From Alphaproteobacteria bacterium (GTDB lineage Bacteria > Pseudomonadota > Alphaproteobacteria > Caulobacterales > Aquidulcibacteraceae), in the NCBI GenBank assembly GCA_018971945.1, contig JAGWZH010000016.1:1-43556 (forward strand): a stretch of 43,556 nt of DNA, in the 5' to 3' direction. Shown piece by piece: positions 1-9,254 of the stretch. The notes below the pieces were generated by a model that was not told where the DNA came from, did no database searches, and saw only the letters and a program-made list of their open reading frames with translations. Both the position numbers and the translations under genes were made by a program. Position 1 is the stretch's first letter, and every line of letters begins with the position of its first letter.

Positions 1-136
1 CTGACTGCGAAAACCACACAAGGGCGACTTCAGCCGGGGCCTGGCTCGCTCAGCCCTACATTTCACGCAGCAGCTACGGAATTCGCTTCAGAGACTATAG
101 GGCAGTTTAGGGCTCGAGGATGCCGTTGAGGGCGAT

Positions 137-153
137 GAGGTGAAGCTCACCTC
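137..153. promoter_or_regulatory. perfect 17-bp palindrome before a short ORF
   Basis: The bases GAGGTGA-AGC-TCACCTC form a perfect inverted repeat with 7-bp arms and a 3-nt loop. It ends one base before an ATG at 155. Its left arm contains a GAGG that could act as a ribosome binding site and would be sequestered in a hairpin. Palindromes near the start of toxin-antitoxin operons are commonly operators, so an operator is the alternative reading. Neither role is proven. Confidence 0.35.
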
Positions 154-154
154 T

Positions 155-271
155 ATGGCCGCGAGCATCAGGAAGGCGCAGGCGCTTTATCAGGCGCATG
201 TCAAAGACGACCAATCGAGCAAAGACTTCCTTGAGGCTCGAAAGGCCGAAGCTGCGCGCGAGCCGGGCTAA
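155..271 (+). CDS. short ORF directly upstream of PIN toxin (possible antitoxin remnant)
   Basis: A 38-codon reading frame starts at ATG 155 and stops with TAA at 269-271, two bases before the GTG of the PIN toxin. The frame is open back to a stop at 98, so a GTG at 140 is another possible start. The product is charged and helical-looking, rich in K, E, A and Q, and I do not recognise a family. Position and spacing are those of an antitoxin gene, but 38 residues is short for a VapB-type antitoxin, so it may be the surviving C-terminus of a larger gene. Function is inferred from position only. Confidence 0.35.
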   Translation: MAASIRKAQALYQAHVKDDQSSKDFLEARKAEAAREPG

Positions 272-273
272 GC

Positions 274-660
274 GTGGCGCGCGCTGTTCTGGATGCTTCG
301 GCGGTGATTGCGCTCCTGCGCAATGAGCCGGGCGCTGAATTGATCGCGTCTTATGTTGGCGATGCGCTGATATCGACCGTGACTTTGCAGGAAGTGGTCA
401 AAGCGCTCCTGGTGCGTGGCTTCACGCTGGAGCTGGCCCGAGTCATGATCGAGGCGCTGCATCTGGAACCGCGCGCCCACACCGTCGAAGACGCCTATGC
501 GGCGGCGGCGCTTTATCAGGCGACGAAGGCCCAAAGCAACGGCTTGGGCGACAGCACCTGCATGGCGCTGGCGATCGCGGCGGGCTTGCCGGCGATCACG
601 ACTGACCGGCAATGGAACGCGCTGGCAATTCCTGGCCTTGATGTCATACAGGCTCGATGA
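274..660 (+). CDS. PIN-domain ribonuclease toxin (VapC-like)
   Basis: This 128-residue protein begins with VLDASAVIALL, the typical first strand of a PIN domain. The acidic residues expected to bind the catalytic metal are visible: D7, E40 in TLQEVVKAL, D93 in GLGDSTCMAL and D111 in TTDRQWN. PIN toxins of the VapC group are Mg-dependent RNases that cut tRNA or rRNA and are held inactive by a partner antitoxin. The start is a GTG two bases after the stop of a short upstream ORF. The stop overlaps the ATG of a TIR-domain remnant (ATGA at 657-660). All four acidic positions are intact, so it may still be functional although its surroundings are broken. Confidence 0.85.
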   Translation: MARAVLDASAVIALLRNEPGAELIASYVGDALISTVTLQEVVKALLVRGFTLELARVMIEALHLEPRAHTVEDAYAAAALYQATKAQSNGLGDSTCMALAIAAGLPAITTDRQWNALAIPGLDVIQAR

Positions 661-731
661 CCGACATATTCCTCTCCTACAACCGCGAGGATCAGGCGCG
701 GGCGACCGGCTGTTTAGGGCCGGCGGACTAA
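657..731 (+). pseudogene. N-terminal remnant of a TIR-domain protein
   Basis: The ATG overlaps the PIN toxin stop (ATGA). The first 16 residues, MTDIFLSYNREDQARA, are a recognisable start of bacterial TIR-domain proteins (first beta strand plus the SYN/S-x-D loop). After about base 704 the similarity ends abruptly and the frame stops at 729-731, giving 24 codons. TIR proteins usually act as NAD-consuming defence effectors or signalling enzymes. Here no catalytic region remains. The break lies between the PIN gene and an integrase fragment, so loss by insertion or deletion is the likely history. Confidence 0.7.
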
Positions 732-854
732 ACCGCTCCCGCGGTAGGCCCATCCTGCGAGGGGAGAGCGCTACGACAAAGGCCCGTGTGGGCGCCTGCT
801 TCTACTGGGCCGGCCTGGATGGTCCGGGTCGTGCCCGTGATGGGAGCGGTCCTC

Positions 855-1472
855 ATGACCACCAACGCCTATTTCACCAGCCACACCGACGCAGACGCCG
901 CCGCAAGGCCGATGACGCCGCTTCGGCGACGGATGATCGAGGACATGGTCCTGCGCCGTCTCGCCCCGACGACGCAAAAGCACTATGTCCGCGCGGTGGC
1001 GATGTTCGCCAAGCATTTCAATGCCTCGCCGGACACGCTTGATTACGAAGACGTGCGCAGCTTTCGCCTGCACCTCGTCGAGACTGGGCATAATGTCGCC
1101 TATGTCAATCAAGTCCTGACGGCGTTGCGGTTTTTCTACCTGCGCACGCTTGGGCGCTCCGACGCGGTATGGATGATCCCGCTCGCCAAAGACATGCCGC
1201 GCAAGCTGCGCGTCATCCTCACGCGTGAACAGATCGCTCGATTGATCGCGGCGGGATCGAGCGCACGCGACCGGTGCGCCACGCGCAGCCGCCATAACGG
1301 GCTGGCCACCGGCCTCTCAATGCACGGTTCCCGCAGGCCCGGCGCCGCAGCATTTTTTCCATTTCTTGCCGGAACCGCAGGGGCAAGGCTCGTTGCGACC
1401 GATTTTTTCAACGCGGACGGGTTCAGATCGCCGGGTTGGCCAGGCAGGCGATTGCGGTCCAAGCCCCATTAA
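855..1472 (+). pseudogene. truncated tyrosine recombinase (IS91-type integrase) fragment
   Basis: From ATG 855 the frame encodes MTPLRRRMIEDM and then LAPTTQKHYVRAVAMFAKHF, the SAM-like N-terminal core-binding domain of integrases that accompany IS91-family elements. It continues through VRSFRLHLVETG and LRFFYLRTLG to LTREQIARLIAA near base 1257. Homology then stops. The catalytic domain with the R-H-R-Y tetrad is missing. The ORF stays open to 1472 only because it reads through the antisense of the neighbouring SEC-C gene, so its last ~70 residues are not integrase. ATG 840 is an alternative start. The gene is a remnant of a mobile element. Confidence 0.75.
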
Positions 1473-2792
1473 GCGCGAAGACCTGCGCTGTTGCGATAGC
1501 CAATAATCGCTGAGGACTTTGAGGTTTGAGGGCAGATCATGCAGGGCGAAGCTGCGATCCACCTCGTCCAGCGCGCCGTTTTCAGCAAGATCAACGATCG
1601 AAGCGATGGCCAGCGCCAGCTCCTCATCATTCTCCATCTCAGCCCAAGCCTGCGCCCGGATCGCGACGCCTTTCAGGAACCCTTTCGCCCATATTACGCC
1701 AGGCTCGACCTCCTGCCAGCGCTCTAGATGCGGAGCAAATACCCCGTTTGCGCTGCGCCGCGCAGCGATCGCGTTCCAATGCCGCTGGATCAAGGCCATG
1801 ATGGCTTGCGCTTCTTGCATGTCTTCAAACACCGGCCCATCGTCCCAGACAACCGGCAAATACTCCGAAGGCATGACGAGGTCAGGTCCGATAACGAGCG
1901 CATGCATAAAGCCATCAAATTCCTCAAACCGCATAGTCTCAGGAGGATTATCCGCACGCTGAAGAATATGGTCTAGTCTACGCACCGCGCGCCAGTCCAG
2001 CGCATCATGGGCGCCTGGCTCAGGGCCGTGGCTATCGATGATCGCCGTCATCCAATGCAGCGCGGCGGCGGGATCGGTGAACGCCTTGACGCCGGCTTCG
2101 TCGAAATGAGCGAGGTCGTTTCCTGCCGCCGCCGCTTTTTCAAGTCGCGCCAGCGCGTCCACCTGATCAACCTCTTGAAAACTCCTGAAGGCGGGAGTTT
2201 GATAAAGTCTAAGCAGAAGGTCTCTGCGTTCCTCAACGCCGGCCAAAGCAATGGCGTGTTCGACTGCCCACGCGTTGCCCTGATCCTCTTGCGGCCAGGA
2301 CGCGACATCGTCCAGAAGCGCGACAAAAGCGTCGCGCGGAAAACGCCCCTCCGCCATGAACCGCGCCAAGACCTCAAACAAAGACCACCGCACTAGAGAA
2401 CCGATCAGGGGATCAGCGATCAGCGGCGCGAGCTCAGCAGGCTCGAACGCGGCCCCCTGCCCCGCGGCCAAGCCCATGGTGATTCGGGTGACGGCGAAGG
2501 ACGCGCCATCGCCGAACAGGCCCTCGATCAGGGCCTCATCGGGATCGCGGAGCAGGTCGCACCAGAGCCCCCAGGCCGGCCCGTGCTGAGCGCAGGCCAG
2601 CACATGCAGGCCATAAAGAAGTCGCTGCTCTTCCGATGGCGACAGCCAAGCGCCTGCGCCCAAAAGCCGGACCAACGGACGCATGGCTTCGAGCACCGCT
2701 GGCGCATGAGGTTTCAGCGCCTCAATCGCCTCGGCCGGCACGCTCGGCGCATGGGCGATGTCCTGCATGAGGTCGTCGTATCTGGTGGTCAT
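1317..2792 (-). CDS. DUF1186 / UPF0149 (YecA-like) protein with SEC-C zinc motif
   Basis: This 491-residue protein has three recognisable parts: an N-terminal alpha-helical DUF1186-like region, a UPF0149/YecA-like segment around [19 protein letters not shown], and a C-terminal SEC-C motif [24 protein letters not shown] is a small zinc-binding module also found at the end of SecA. I chose ATG 2792 ([11 protein letters not shown]) because the 79 codons upstream in the same frame do not look conserved. The role is unknown; ribosome or chaperone association has been proposed for YecA-like SEC-C proteins. Its 3' end abuts the truncated integrase, so it is the first intact gene beyond the scarred edge. 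Confidence 0.8.
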   Translation of the reverse strand: MTTRYDDLMQDIAHAPSVPAEAIEALKPHAPAVLEAMRPLVRLLGAGAWLSPSEEQRLLYGLHVLACAQHGPAWGLWCDLLRDPDEALIEGLFGDGASFAVTRITMGLAAGQGAAFEPAELAPLIADPLIGSLVRWSLFEVLARFMAEGRFPRDAFVALLDDVASWPQEDQGNAWAVEHAIALAGVEERRDLLLRLYQTPAFRSFQEVDQVDALARLEKAAAAGNDLAHFDEAGVKAFTDPAAALHWMTAIIDSHGPEPGAHDALDWRAVRRLDHILQRADNPPETMRFEEFDGFMHALVIGPDLVMPSEYLPVVWDDGPVFEDMQEAQAIMALIQRHWNAIAARRSANGVFAPHLERWQEVEPGVIWAKGFLKGVAIRAQAWAEMENDEELALAIASIVDLAENGALDEVDRSFALHDLPSNLKVLSDYWLSQQRRSSRLMGLGPQSPAWPTRRSEPVRVEKIGRNEPCPCGSGKKWKKCCGAGPAGTVH

Positions 2793-3169
2793 CGCCGGGT
2801 CTCTACCCAATACTCGGCCAAAGAACCACCCGAGAATAAGGCGTCGCCACGACCGATCGGGCTGGTCGTCGCCGCCTTCAACGGCGGCGAGCGGGGCGAT
2901 CCCTGACCCTGTGAGGAACCAGAGCCTTTTGTCAGCCCGTCTTTGCCTTCTCCTTCGATGGAAGGCGACCGCATCGCGGTGAGCGGGCGTTCCAAGGATG
3001 CGCCCATGGGTGAGGTCGTAAAGCCACACAGGATGCCGGAAAAGCGTTAATTTTCCCTTGCCTCTTGCCGCGTTTCACACATCAGCAATAAATCCTTCCA
3101 AGTTGTTAACGGGCGGAGAGGCCGGGTCGAAGAGCCGGAAGGTTCTCCTGTCCTTTCGGTAATGGCTCA

Positions 3170-3188
3170 ACCCGGCGCTGCGCCGGGT
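3170..3188. promoter_or_regulatory. leader hairpin upstream of the autotransporter
   Basis: ACCCGGCG-CTG-CGCCGGGT forms a perfect inverted repeat with 8-bp arms. It lies just before the ribosome binding site AGGGAG (3194-3199) of the autotransporter gene at 3208. There is no T-tract after it, so it is not a standard terminator. It could stabilise the leader or limit translation. Confidence 0.35.
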
Positions 3189-3207
3189 CGTCCAGGGAGA
3201 TTTGAGA

Positions 3208-6200
3208 ATGGCTAGACGGTCAGTGCTGTCACGTTTTGCAACGCGCCTTTTGCAAACGGTTGGGCTGGCGACCCTCGGCGCCGCCGCCGCCATGTCGGCG
3301 ATGGCCCCCTTGACGACCGCTGAGGCCATCGTCGTACGCGGCGACTCAACGCCAAACGCAGCCCGCGACACCAACAATACCTTCCCCTGGGTCGGGCAGA
3401 TGATCGCCTGGAACAACCGTTCCTCTCTGTCCTTCGGGACCTGCAGCGGACAAGTCATTGCGCCCCGCGTCGTTCTGTTTGCAGCCCACTGCTTCGGCGG
3501 CGTGGCCAGCGGCGCGGGCGAATTATACGGCACCGGCGCCGGCTTGCGGGACATGGCGTTCATATTTAACGCGAGCAATCTTGGGGCTCTTCGCCAATGG
3601 GTCGGGCTCGACCCTTCCACCGCCGCGATCGGCGCCTCCCACGAGGCTAACCGTGTTTATCGGGTGATCGATCTTATTGGCCATCCGCTCAACGCCGCGA
3701 ATGAATTCACGGCGGGCAACGCAGACATTGCGCTTGCCGTGCTCGACCAGCCGGTGGCCGGCTTCAACGGATACGGCATGCTGTTCTCGCCGCTGACAGC
3801 CGTGGAGCGGGTGGAATTGGCCGGCTACGGCAGGACGGGCACGATGGAAACGGGCCAATCAATTGGGGTGGATTGGTGGCGTCGGGTCGGCGAGAACACC
3901 ATGAGCTTCCTCGGGTCAGACAACGACGTGTTCGCCTCGGATCTTTTTGGAAACGGAAGTCCGTTCCCTGGATACAACGGCGACCTCTACTGGATGGACT
4001 CAGATAGCCACATCGACCCGCGCCCGGCAGGCGACTTTAACATTTTTGGCGGCGCAGCTTTACCCAATGAAGTGGGCATCGCCCAGGGGGATTCCGGCGG
4101 CGCCATGTGGGTTCGCCGCAACGGCGTCCCCCTTGCCGTCGGCGTAGCGTCTTATGGGTATTTCTTTGGTTCGGGGGCGCCCTCGGCGCGCTTCGGAAGA
4201 GGCACCATCACAGCCCATACGCCCTTGTTTCCCTATTGGGACTTCATCGTCGCCAACAACGCCTATGTCTACACGGCTGCCGTGACCGGCGGCGGCGCTT
4301 GGGAGAGCGGGGCCACATGGGTCCAGATGCTCGATCCCAACTATTTCATTGTGAACGGGCAGGGCCAGCTGGTGAACGCTCTGCCGACCACGCCTCCGGT
4401 CAGCGATACAGGCGCTGCGCCCAATGTGGGGGGCGTTCGTCCCTTGCCGCTCTTCCCAGTTCCGAACAGCAGCAGCCAGGGCTTGATAGGCGATTTCACA
4501 GGCTGGGCGGGCGCGACCGGCGGCCTTGAGGTGACCCTAGACGGCGACTTCACAGACAGCGCGCCTCCGAAGGACTGGTTGGCCGGGGAGGTTTCGCCGG
4601 ATGGAACTTTGCGGGTCCAGCGCGCCATCGCGGCGAGCGCCGCCGGCGGGATTGATGACGACCGGTTGCGCATGAACGGCCTCGGCAACGCCCAGCTCAT
4701 TGGGCTGGATGGCGAACCGGGCGGAGCGCCGACGAGCCTAGGCGTGATCGAACCCGGAGGCCCGATCGCGGCGTCCTCCGGCTATTTCCCGGTCGGAACA
4801 GCGCCCCTGACGGGCCCTGGCTCCACCAATTTTGTGCCGAACAACACCAATGGCGCCCCAGGCGCGCCATTTGTGAACGCCGCTCGCTTCTTCGAGGTGC
4901 AGCTTGTGAATAGCGGGACGGTGACCCTTTCCTCGACGCGGACCATTGACCGCCTGCGGATCATGAGCGGCCCGGCCGGTCTGACCATCAACGCCAATGG
5001 CGCTCTGACCACAGTCATGGGGTCTTCGCTGGAAGCGGGCAACCTGATCGTGAATGGCTCCCTGCGGGCGCGGGGCGTGACCGTCACGGGCGGTGTGTTG
5101 TCGGGAACTGGGACGATCCAGGCTTCTGGCGGCGTCGGAGTCTCGGGGGCTATCCAGTCGGCCGGCATCACCAGCATCACGGGGGGCACGCTCTCCCCAG
5201 GCGGCGCCGGCTCGGTCGGCGTCCTGACTTTCCAGGGCAATGTCGGCATGGGCTCTGCGGCCCAAACCCAGATAGACATCGCCAGCGCCGCTTCCAATGA
5301 TCGGATCGTGGTGGCGAACCTCGCTGGGGCCACCTCCGGCACGAACGGCGGTTTGGCTGTGAGTGGGGCTCTCGGCCTGAACTTCCTCGGAAGCTACCGT
5401 CCCACATTCGGGACTAACTGGACCGTGGCGACCTCCGTCGGCGGAGCCAGCGGGGCCTTCACGAGCATCTCCTCCTCCGCGCCCCTGGGCCTATTGTTCC
5501 CCGTCGCATCCACCGACGCCAACAGCGTGACGGTCCGCATGGACGCACTGGCCTTCCAGAGTTTCGTCAGTCCGAATTCTGAAGCGCAACAATCGATCGG
5601 CGGCGTCTTAGATGTCTTGCGGTCAAGCTATGCGGCCAACAGCGCCCTGTTCGACAGCCTGGACCAGCTGACCCCTGCCCAGGCCCGAGTGGTTCTCGAG
5701 CAGATCGCCCCCAACGACAACCTGGCCGGTCGGCAATTGATCACCGCAAGCGTCGATAATCTGAGCGACGTGTTGCTCCAGCGGTCACTGCGCGCGGGCG
5801 GCAGCGCCGCCATGGCGGGAGATTTCTCGTCCGGAGCAGCGTTGGCGCTCCGCAGCGCGGCAGGCGGTCGCGCCGCCACGGCGGATCAGATGCTTGCCAA
5901 CCCAGGCCCCATCCAAAGAGCCCTAGGCGACGGGGTAAGCGTCTTTGCTGACGTGCGCCAGATCGAGGGCTCGACGACGCCATCGGCCTCCTATGTCAAC
6001 GCAGACTTGGAGGGGACGGTGACCACTTTCGGCATGGATATGCTGCTGCGCCCCGGCCTACACGTCGGCGTCGCCGGCCAGCTTTCCGATGCGGACTCGA
6101 CCTTAGCGGGGTCTGTCGGCTCCGCTTCAGGCGATGGAGGTCAAGGCGCGGTGTTTGCAAGCTACGCCTCGCCGTCCGGGGCGCTGTTTGACGCCTATTT

Positions 6201-6762
6201 CGCCGTAGGCTCGGTTGATCTGGAGCTTCGCCGCTCCGTCGGCGCCAGTGTTCTGCGCGCTGCGCCAAGCGCTGACACACAGGCCTATGGCTTTGCTGTC
6301 TCCACCGTCCTGCAGGGCGCCCGTCTGGGGTTTGTGCCGCGTGTCGCAATGGATCGTGTCGAGGTAGACATCGGCGGATACACCGAAACGGGCGGACCGA
6401 CGGCCCTCGTCATGCCTGGACAGGAGGCGACGCAGGCCACGATCACAGCGGGCGCAACGGTTTTCGCGACCTTCGGCCACCCCGACGGCGTGCGTGTCTT
6501 CCCGCGGGCCACGATCAACGGCGTTTGGGACACGAGCGACGAGGCTGACCAGGTCTCCGGCGCCGCGTTCGCTTCTGCGCCGGGGACGCAGTTCCGTCCG
6601 TTTAACGGCGGCGCGCCAGACTCGATGTGGTGGGACGCGACCTTGGGGTTGGATGTGCAGATCGGTGATCGTTTCACAGTGGGAGCCAGCTACAGCACCG
6701 ATCTTGGTCGGGATGATGTGGACACCGACACCGTTCGCGTTGCGGCCCGCATGGCGTTCTGA
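3208..6762 (+). CDS. trypsin-like serine protease autotransporter
   Basis: This 1,184-residue protein begins with a Sec signal peptide cleaved after TTAEA (about residue 40). A chymotrypsin-fold (S1) protease domain follows, with H94 in AAHCFGG, D173 in NADIALAVLD and S296 in GDSGGAMW, so the triad is complete. Residues ~350-900 are Gly/Ala/Thr-rich, as in a beta-helical passenger. The segment LTPAQARVVLEQIAPNDN introduces a C-terminal autotransporter beta-barrel (~920-1184) ending in Phe (ARMAF), as outer-membrane proteins do. ATG 3208 is preceded by AGGGAG at 8 nt. It is predicted to be exposed on or released from the cell surface. The substrate is unknown. It is monocistronic, with a terminator directly behind. 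Confidence 0.9.
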   Translation: MARRSVLSRFATRLLQTVGLATLGAAAAMSAMAPLTTAEAIVVRGDSTPNAARDTNNTFPWVGQMIAWNNRSSLSFGTCSGQVIAPRVVLFAAHCFGGVASGAGELYGTGAGLRDMAFIFNASNLGALRQWVGLDPSTAAIGASHEANRVYRVIDLIGHPLNAANEFTAGNADIALAVLDQPVAGFNGYGMLFSPLTAVERVELAGYGRTGTMETGQSIGVDWWRRVGENTMSFLGSDNDVFASDLFGNGSPFPGYNGDLYWMDSDSHIDPRPAGDFNIFGGAALPNEVGIAQGDSGGAMWVRRNGVPLAVGVASYGYFFGSGAPSARFGRGTITAHTPLFPYWDFIVANNAYVYTAAVTGGGAWESGATWVQMLDPNYFIVNGQGQLVNALPTTPPVSDTGAAPNVGGVRPLPLFPVPNSSSQGLIGDFTGWAGATGGLEVTLDGDFTDSAPPKDWLAGEVSPDGTLRVQRAIAASAAGGIDDDRLRMNGLGNAQLIGLDGEPGGAPTSLGVIEPGGPIAASSGYFPVGTAPLTGPGSTNFVPNNTNGAPGAPFVNAARFFEVQLVNSGTVTLSSTRTIDRLRIMSGPAGLTINANGALTTVMGSSLEAGNLIVNGSLRARGVTVTGGVLSGTGTIQASGGVGVSGAIQSAGITSITGGTLSPGGAGSVGVLTFQGNVGMGSAAQTQIDIASAASNDRIVVANLAGATSGTNGGLAVSGALGLNFLGSYRPTFGTNWTVATSVGGASGAFTSISSSAPLGLLFPVASTDANSVTVRMDALAFQSFVSPNSEAQQSIGGVLDVLRSSYAANSALFDSLDQLTPAQARVVLEQIAPNDNLAGRQLITASVDNLSDVLLQRSLRAGGSAAMAGDFSSGAALALRSAAGGRAATADQMLANPGPIQRALGDGVSVFADVRQIEGSTTPSASYVNADLEGTVTTFGMDMLLRPGLHVGVAGQLSDADSTLAGSVGSASGDGGQGAVFASYASPSGALFDAYFAVGSVDLELRRSVGASVLRAAPSADTQAYGFAVSTVLQGARLGFVPRVAMDRVEVDIGGYTETGGPTALVMPGQEATQATITAGATVFATFGHPDGVRVFPRATINGVWDTSDEADQVSGAAFASAPGTQFRPFNGGAPDSMWWDATLGLDVQIGDRFTVGASYSTDLGRDDVDTDTVRVAARMAF

Positions 6763-6781
6763 GCTGATGGTCAGCTGACAT

Positions 6782-6815
6782 AAAAAGCGGGGTCGCGGGT
6801 CGCGGCCCCGTTTTT
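6782..6815 (+). terminator. rho-independent terminator after the autotransporter
   Basis: CGGGGTCGCG (6788-6797), loop GGT, and CGCGGCCCCG (6801-6810) form a 10-bp stem with one G-T pair, followed by TTTTT. An A-run precedes it, so it may also work in the opposite direction. It lies 19 bases after the stop codon. Confidence 0.9.
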
Positions 6816-7274
6816 CTTTCGGGGCAACATCGCAGCGCGCGTGAGAACCGCCGCTTCCGTCTCTGCAGCGATCGCTTTTGCCGATCTTGGGCGATCAGGA
6901 GACGAGCGGCCTCGAAAACCGGATGAGCTCCCTCAGGGATCAATCCCTGAATGATTGGATGCGCTTTGAGCATTGGCGTCCATACGAAGCCGATCGGCGG
7001 AATCGGGCCCAGGCGCGTCATCCCGACGCCGGATGATTGGCAGATCTTGGCGGAGGGGAACGCCGCGGCCTTAACGCCGACGCCACAGCCGGGCTGGCGC
7101 GCGCACTTCCGCCAACGAATGGGCGCGGACCGTCCTGGCGCGGCTGTCATGAGGTCTTGAGCCTCTGCGACGGCTCAGATGCGGCGATCTTGAGGCTTTC
7201 CCTGTTCAGCCGATGAAGACGAAGATAACCCCTCAATCGACATGGCGGCCAAGACCCGCCTCAGGGAGGAACCC
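6816..7274. other. intergenic, no supported gene
   Basis: This 459-base stretch separates the autotransporter terminator from the next lipoprotein gene. Open frames on both strands overlap each other, and the minus-strand one runs through the terminator. I could not assign any to a family. A decayed gene cannot be excluded. The last bases (7263-7270, AGGGAGGA) are the ribosome binding site of the downstream gene. Confidence 0.5.
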
Positions 7275-8870
7275 ATGAACAATCGCGCAGCGGCGTTGGC
7301 GGCGTTGACAGGGCTTCTGGCGGCGTCGGCTTGCGCGACCCCGCGGAACGGCATAGGTGCGTTTGCCGGCGGGATAGACAATCCGGCCATGGCGCCGGGC
7401 GGCCCTTCGGGCATTCATGACGGCGCCTATGCGCAACAAAGTTCGCGGTGGGCAGGTCCAGTCCATGGCGAGGGACTGTCGGCGCAATTCCTCGCGACCG
7501 ATACCTTCGGCGTCCCCCTTGTTGGGCCGCCCTATGACGACGGACGACGCCCAGTATGGTTGTCGACCCATGGCTTCGTTTACAAGCTGGAGCTCTCCGC
7601 AACGCAGATGCGGGTGATTGACGCGCTGGCCAAGCCGACGGGCCTGGGGCTTCAGAGAGAGGGCCTCGACGCCCACATCGCGGCTCTGGACGCGGCCGAA
7701 ACACCCCTCGCGATGTTGCGCTATATGAGCGAAACGATGCGTCTCGGGGAACGCATTTCAAGCGACGGCGTCTACGCCGTCACGACCGCAGACGGCCGAA
7801 TCCTTTTCTCCGAAGGGCGAAACCGCCTGGTCGCTTATGGAGACGCGGGACCAGAAGGAATGGAGGCGCGCGTCGCCCGCCTCGGTCATTTTGAAATTCC
7901 TGCTGACCAACTGACCAATCCCGCTGAGCGCCTTTATGGTTTGATGGCGACCTTTGACGGGCATATCGCTTTCGTCACAACCCATGGCCTTCTCGGAGTG
8001 GTCGCCACTTCCCTAGACCCCGCCACGGCCCGGTTTCTTCGTTTGTCCGGCGAGGGGGTGTCCAACTCGATCGCTGTGGACGAGACGGGCGGGATTTACG
8101 TGGTCACGGATCGGGCGATGCATCGGGTGCAGTGGACCGGCGAGGCCCTCTCGCTTGATCCAGCCTCAGGCGCGTGGACAGCCAGCTACGATACCGGCGG
8201 CGCGCAGGGCGATATCCGCCTTGGCGCAGGCTCGGGATCGACGCCGACCCTGATGGGCGGCCCCGATGATCCTGACCGTTTGGTCGTGATCACCGACGGC
8301 GCGCAGCGGATGAATCTTGTCGCGTTCTGGCGCGACGAGATCCCCGCTGACTGGCCTGGCTTGCCCGGTCAGGAGCGCAGGCTCGCAGGAGTTTTTCCCG
8401 TGACTTTTGGGGACCCCGACCAAGCTTCGATCCAGTCAGAGCAATCGGTGTTGGTGAGCGGTTACGGGGCCTTCGTGGTTAACAATACTTTGGCGTCCGC
8501 CCCAGCGCCCACGCCGACGGCGAACGTGTTCCTGTCTGGTCTGCCGGGCGTTGCGCCTCACGGGGCGGAACGCTTCGCCTGGGATCCGGACCAAAACCGC
8601 TGGCACGGCGTTTGGGCCCGAAACGATGTGAGCTTTCCGAACACGATCCCGTTCATGAGCGCCCCCTCAGGAGTGATCTATGGGGTCGGGGCGCGGACAA
8701 CGGGGGAATGGACCCTGTTGGGACTGGATTGGGAGACCGGGGCGACGCGCATTGATGTCAGCCTCGGTCGATCGATCCGATGGAACTCGACCTATATGCC
8801 CACAACGGTCTTTCCAGATGGCGCGATTGTCTATGGCGCCGCCTTCGGCGTCGTCCGGATCGGGCCCTGA
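7275..8870 (+). CDS. putative lipoprotein of unknown function, possible beta-propeller
   Basis: The 531-residue product starts at ATG 7275 with a strong AGGGAGGA site. Its N-terminus, LAALTGLLAASAC, is a signal sequence with a lipobox-like Cys at residue 20, so membrane anchoring is likely, though Ala rather than Leu at -3 is atypical. The rest is rich in beta-strand-like blocks with recurring G-x-Y/V-V patterns (GGIYVVTDRAMHRVQW, GVIYGVGARTTGEW, GAIVYGAAFGVVRIG). That resembles a propeller fold that binds sugars or quinones, but I recognise no catalytic motif. It stands alone, with ~380 bases before the next gene. Confidence 0.75.
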   Translation: MNNRAAALAALTGLLAASACATPRNGIGAFAGGIDNPAMAPGGPSGIHDGAYAQQSSRWAGPVHGEGLSAQFLATDTFGVPLVGPPYDDGRRPVWLSTHGFVYKLELSATQMRVIDALAKPTGLGLQREGLDAHIAALDAAETPLAMLRYMSETMRLGERISSDGVYAVTTADGRILFSEGRNRLVAYGDAGPEGMEARVARLGHFEIPADQLTNPAERLYGLMATFDGHIAFVTTHGLLGVVATSLDPATARFLRLSGEGVSNSIAVDETGGIYVVTDRAMHRVQWTGEALSLDPASGAWTASYDTGGAQGDIRLGAGSGSTPTLMGGPDDPDRLVVITDGAQRMNLVAFWRDEIPADWPGLPGQERRLAGVFPVTFGDPDQASIQSEQSVLVSGYGAFVVNNTLASAPAPTPTANVFLSGLPGVAPHGAERFAWDPDQNRWHGVWARNDVSFPNTIPFMSAPSGVIYGVGARTTGEWTLLGLDWETGATRIDVSLGRSIRWNSTYMPTTVFPDGAIVYGAAFGVVRIGP

Positions 8871-9254
8871 CCCTCGTGACCCAAAGAATGACTTCCGGGA
8901 CCAATCATAGAAAAGGCCGCAAAGCCCGGCATGCGACGGAAGCGGTTGGCCCGCCCCGATAGGCGGATCGGCTCAGTCTTGCCAAGACGTCGCAAAGCCG
9001 CAAAGCGGGCCTTATTGCGGAACCCAGCGACAAGCGCCCAGACACTGGCGCTGTCGCAGCGAGCGCTCTTATCCGCTGTGGCGGAACAATCGGAAGCGAC
9101 ATCGCGGCGAGGACTGCCTAAAGAGGCGCAAGATCGCTCGACCCAGTCCTAAGGGGCCCCGGAGACACGAAAAGCGCGCCGCGCCTGTGACGCTTGCCGA
9201 TGACCGTCCGCCGAGGCTAGATCCGGAGGAAGATGGAAAGGTGATTCCAGACCC
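8871..9254. other. intergenic, no supported gene
   Basis: This 384-base spacer has overlapping low-complexity, Arg/Ala-rich frames on both strands with no recognisable domain. It presumably contains the promoter and leader of the yggT-folD cluster. No hairpin with a T-tract was seen. Confidence 0.5.

Noticed and set aside
6674-7150. 158-codon minus-strand ORF after the autotransporter
   Set aside because: It reads through the terminator hairpin and into the antisense of the autotransporter; no family recognised.
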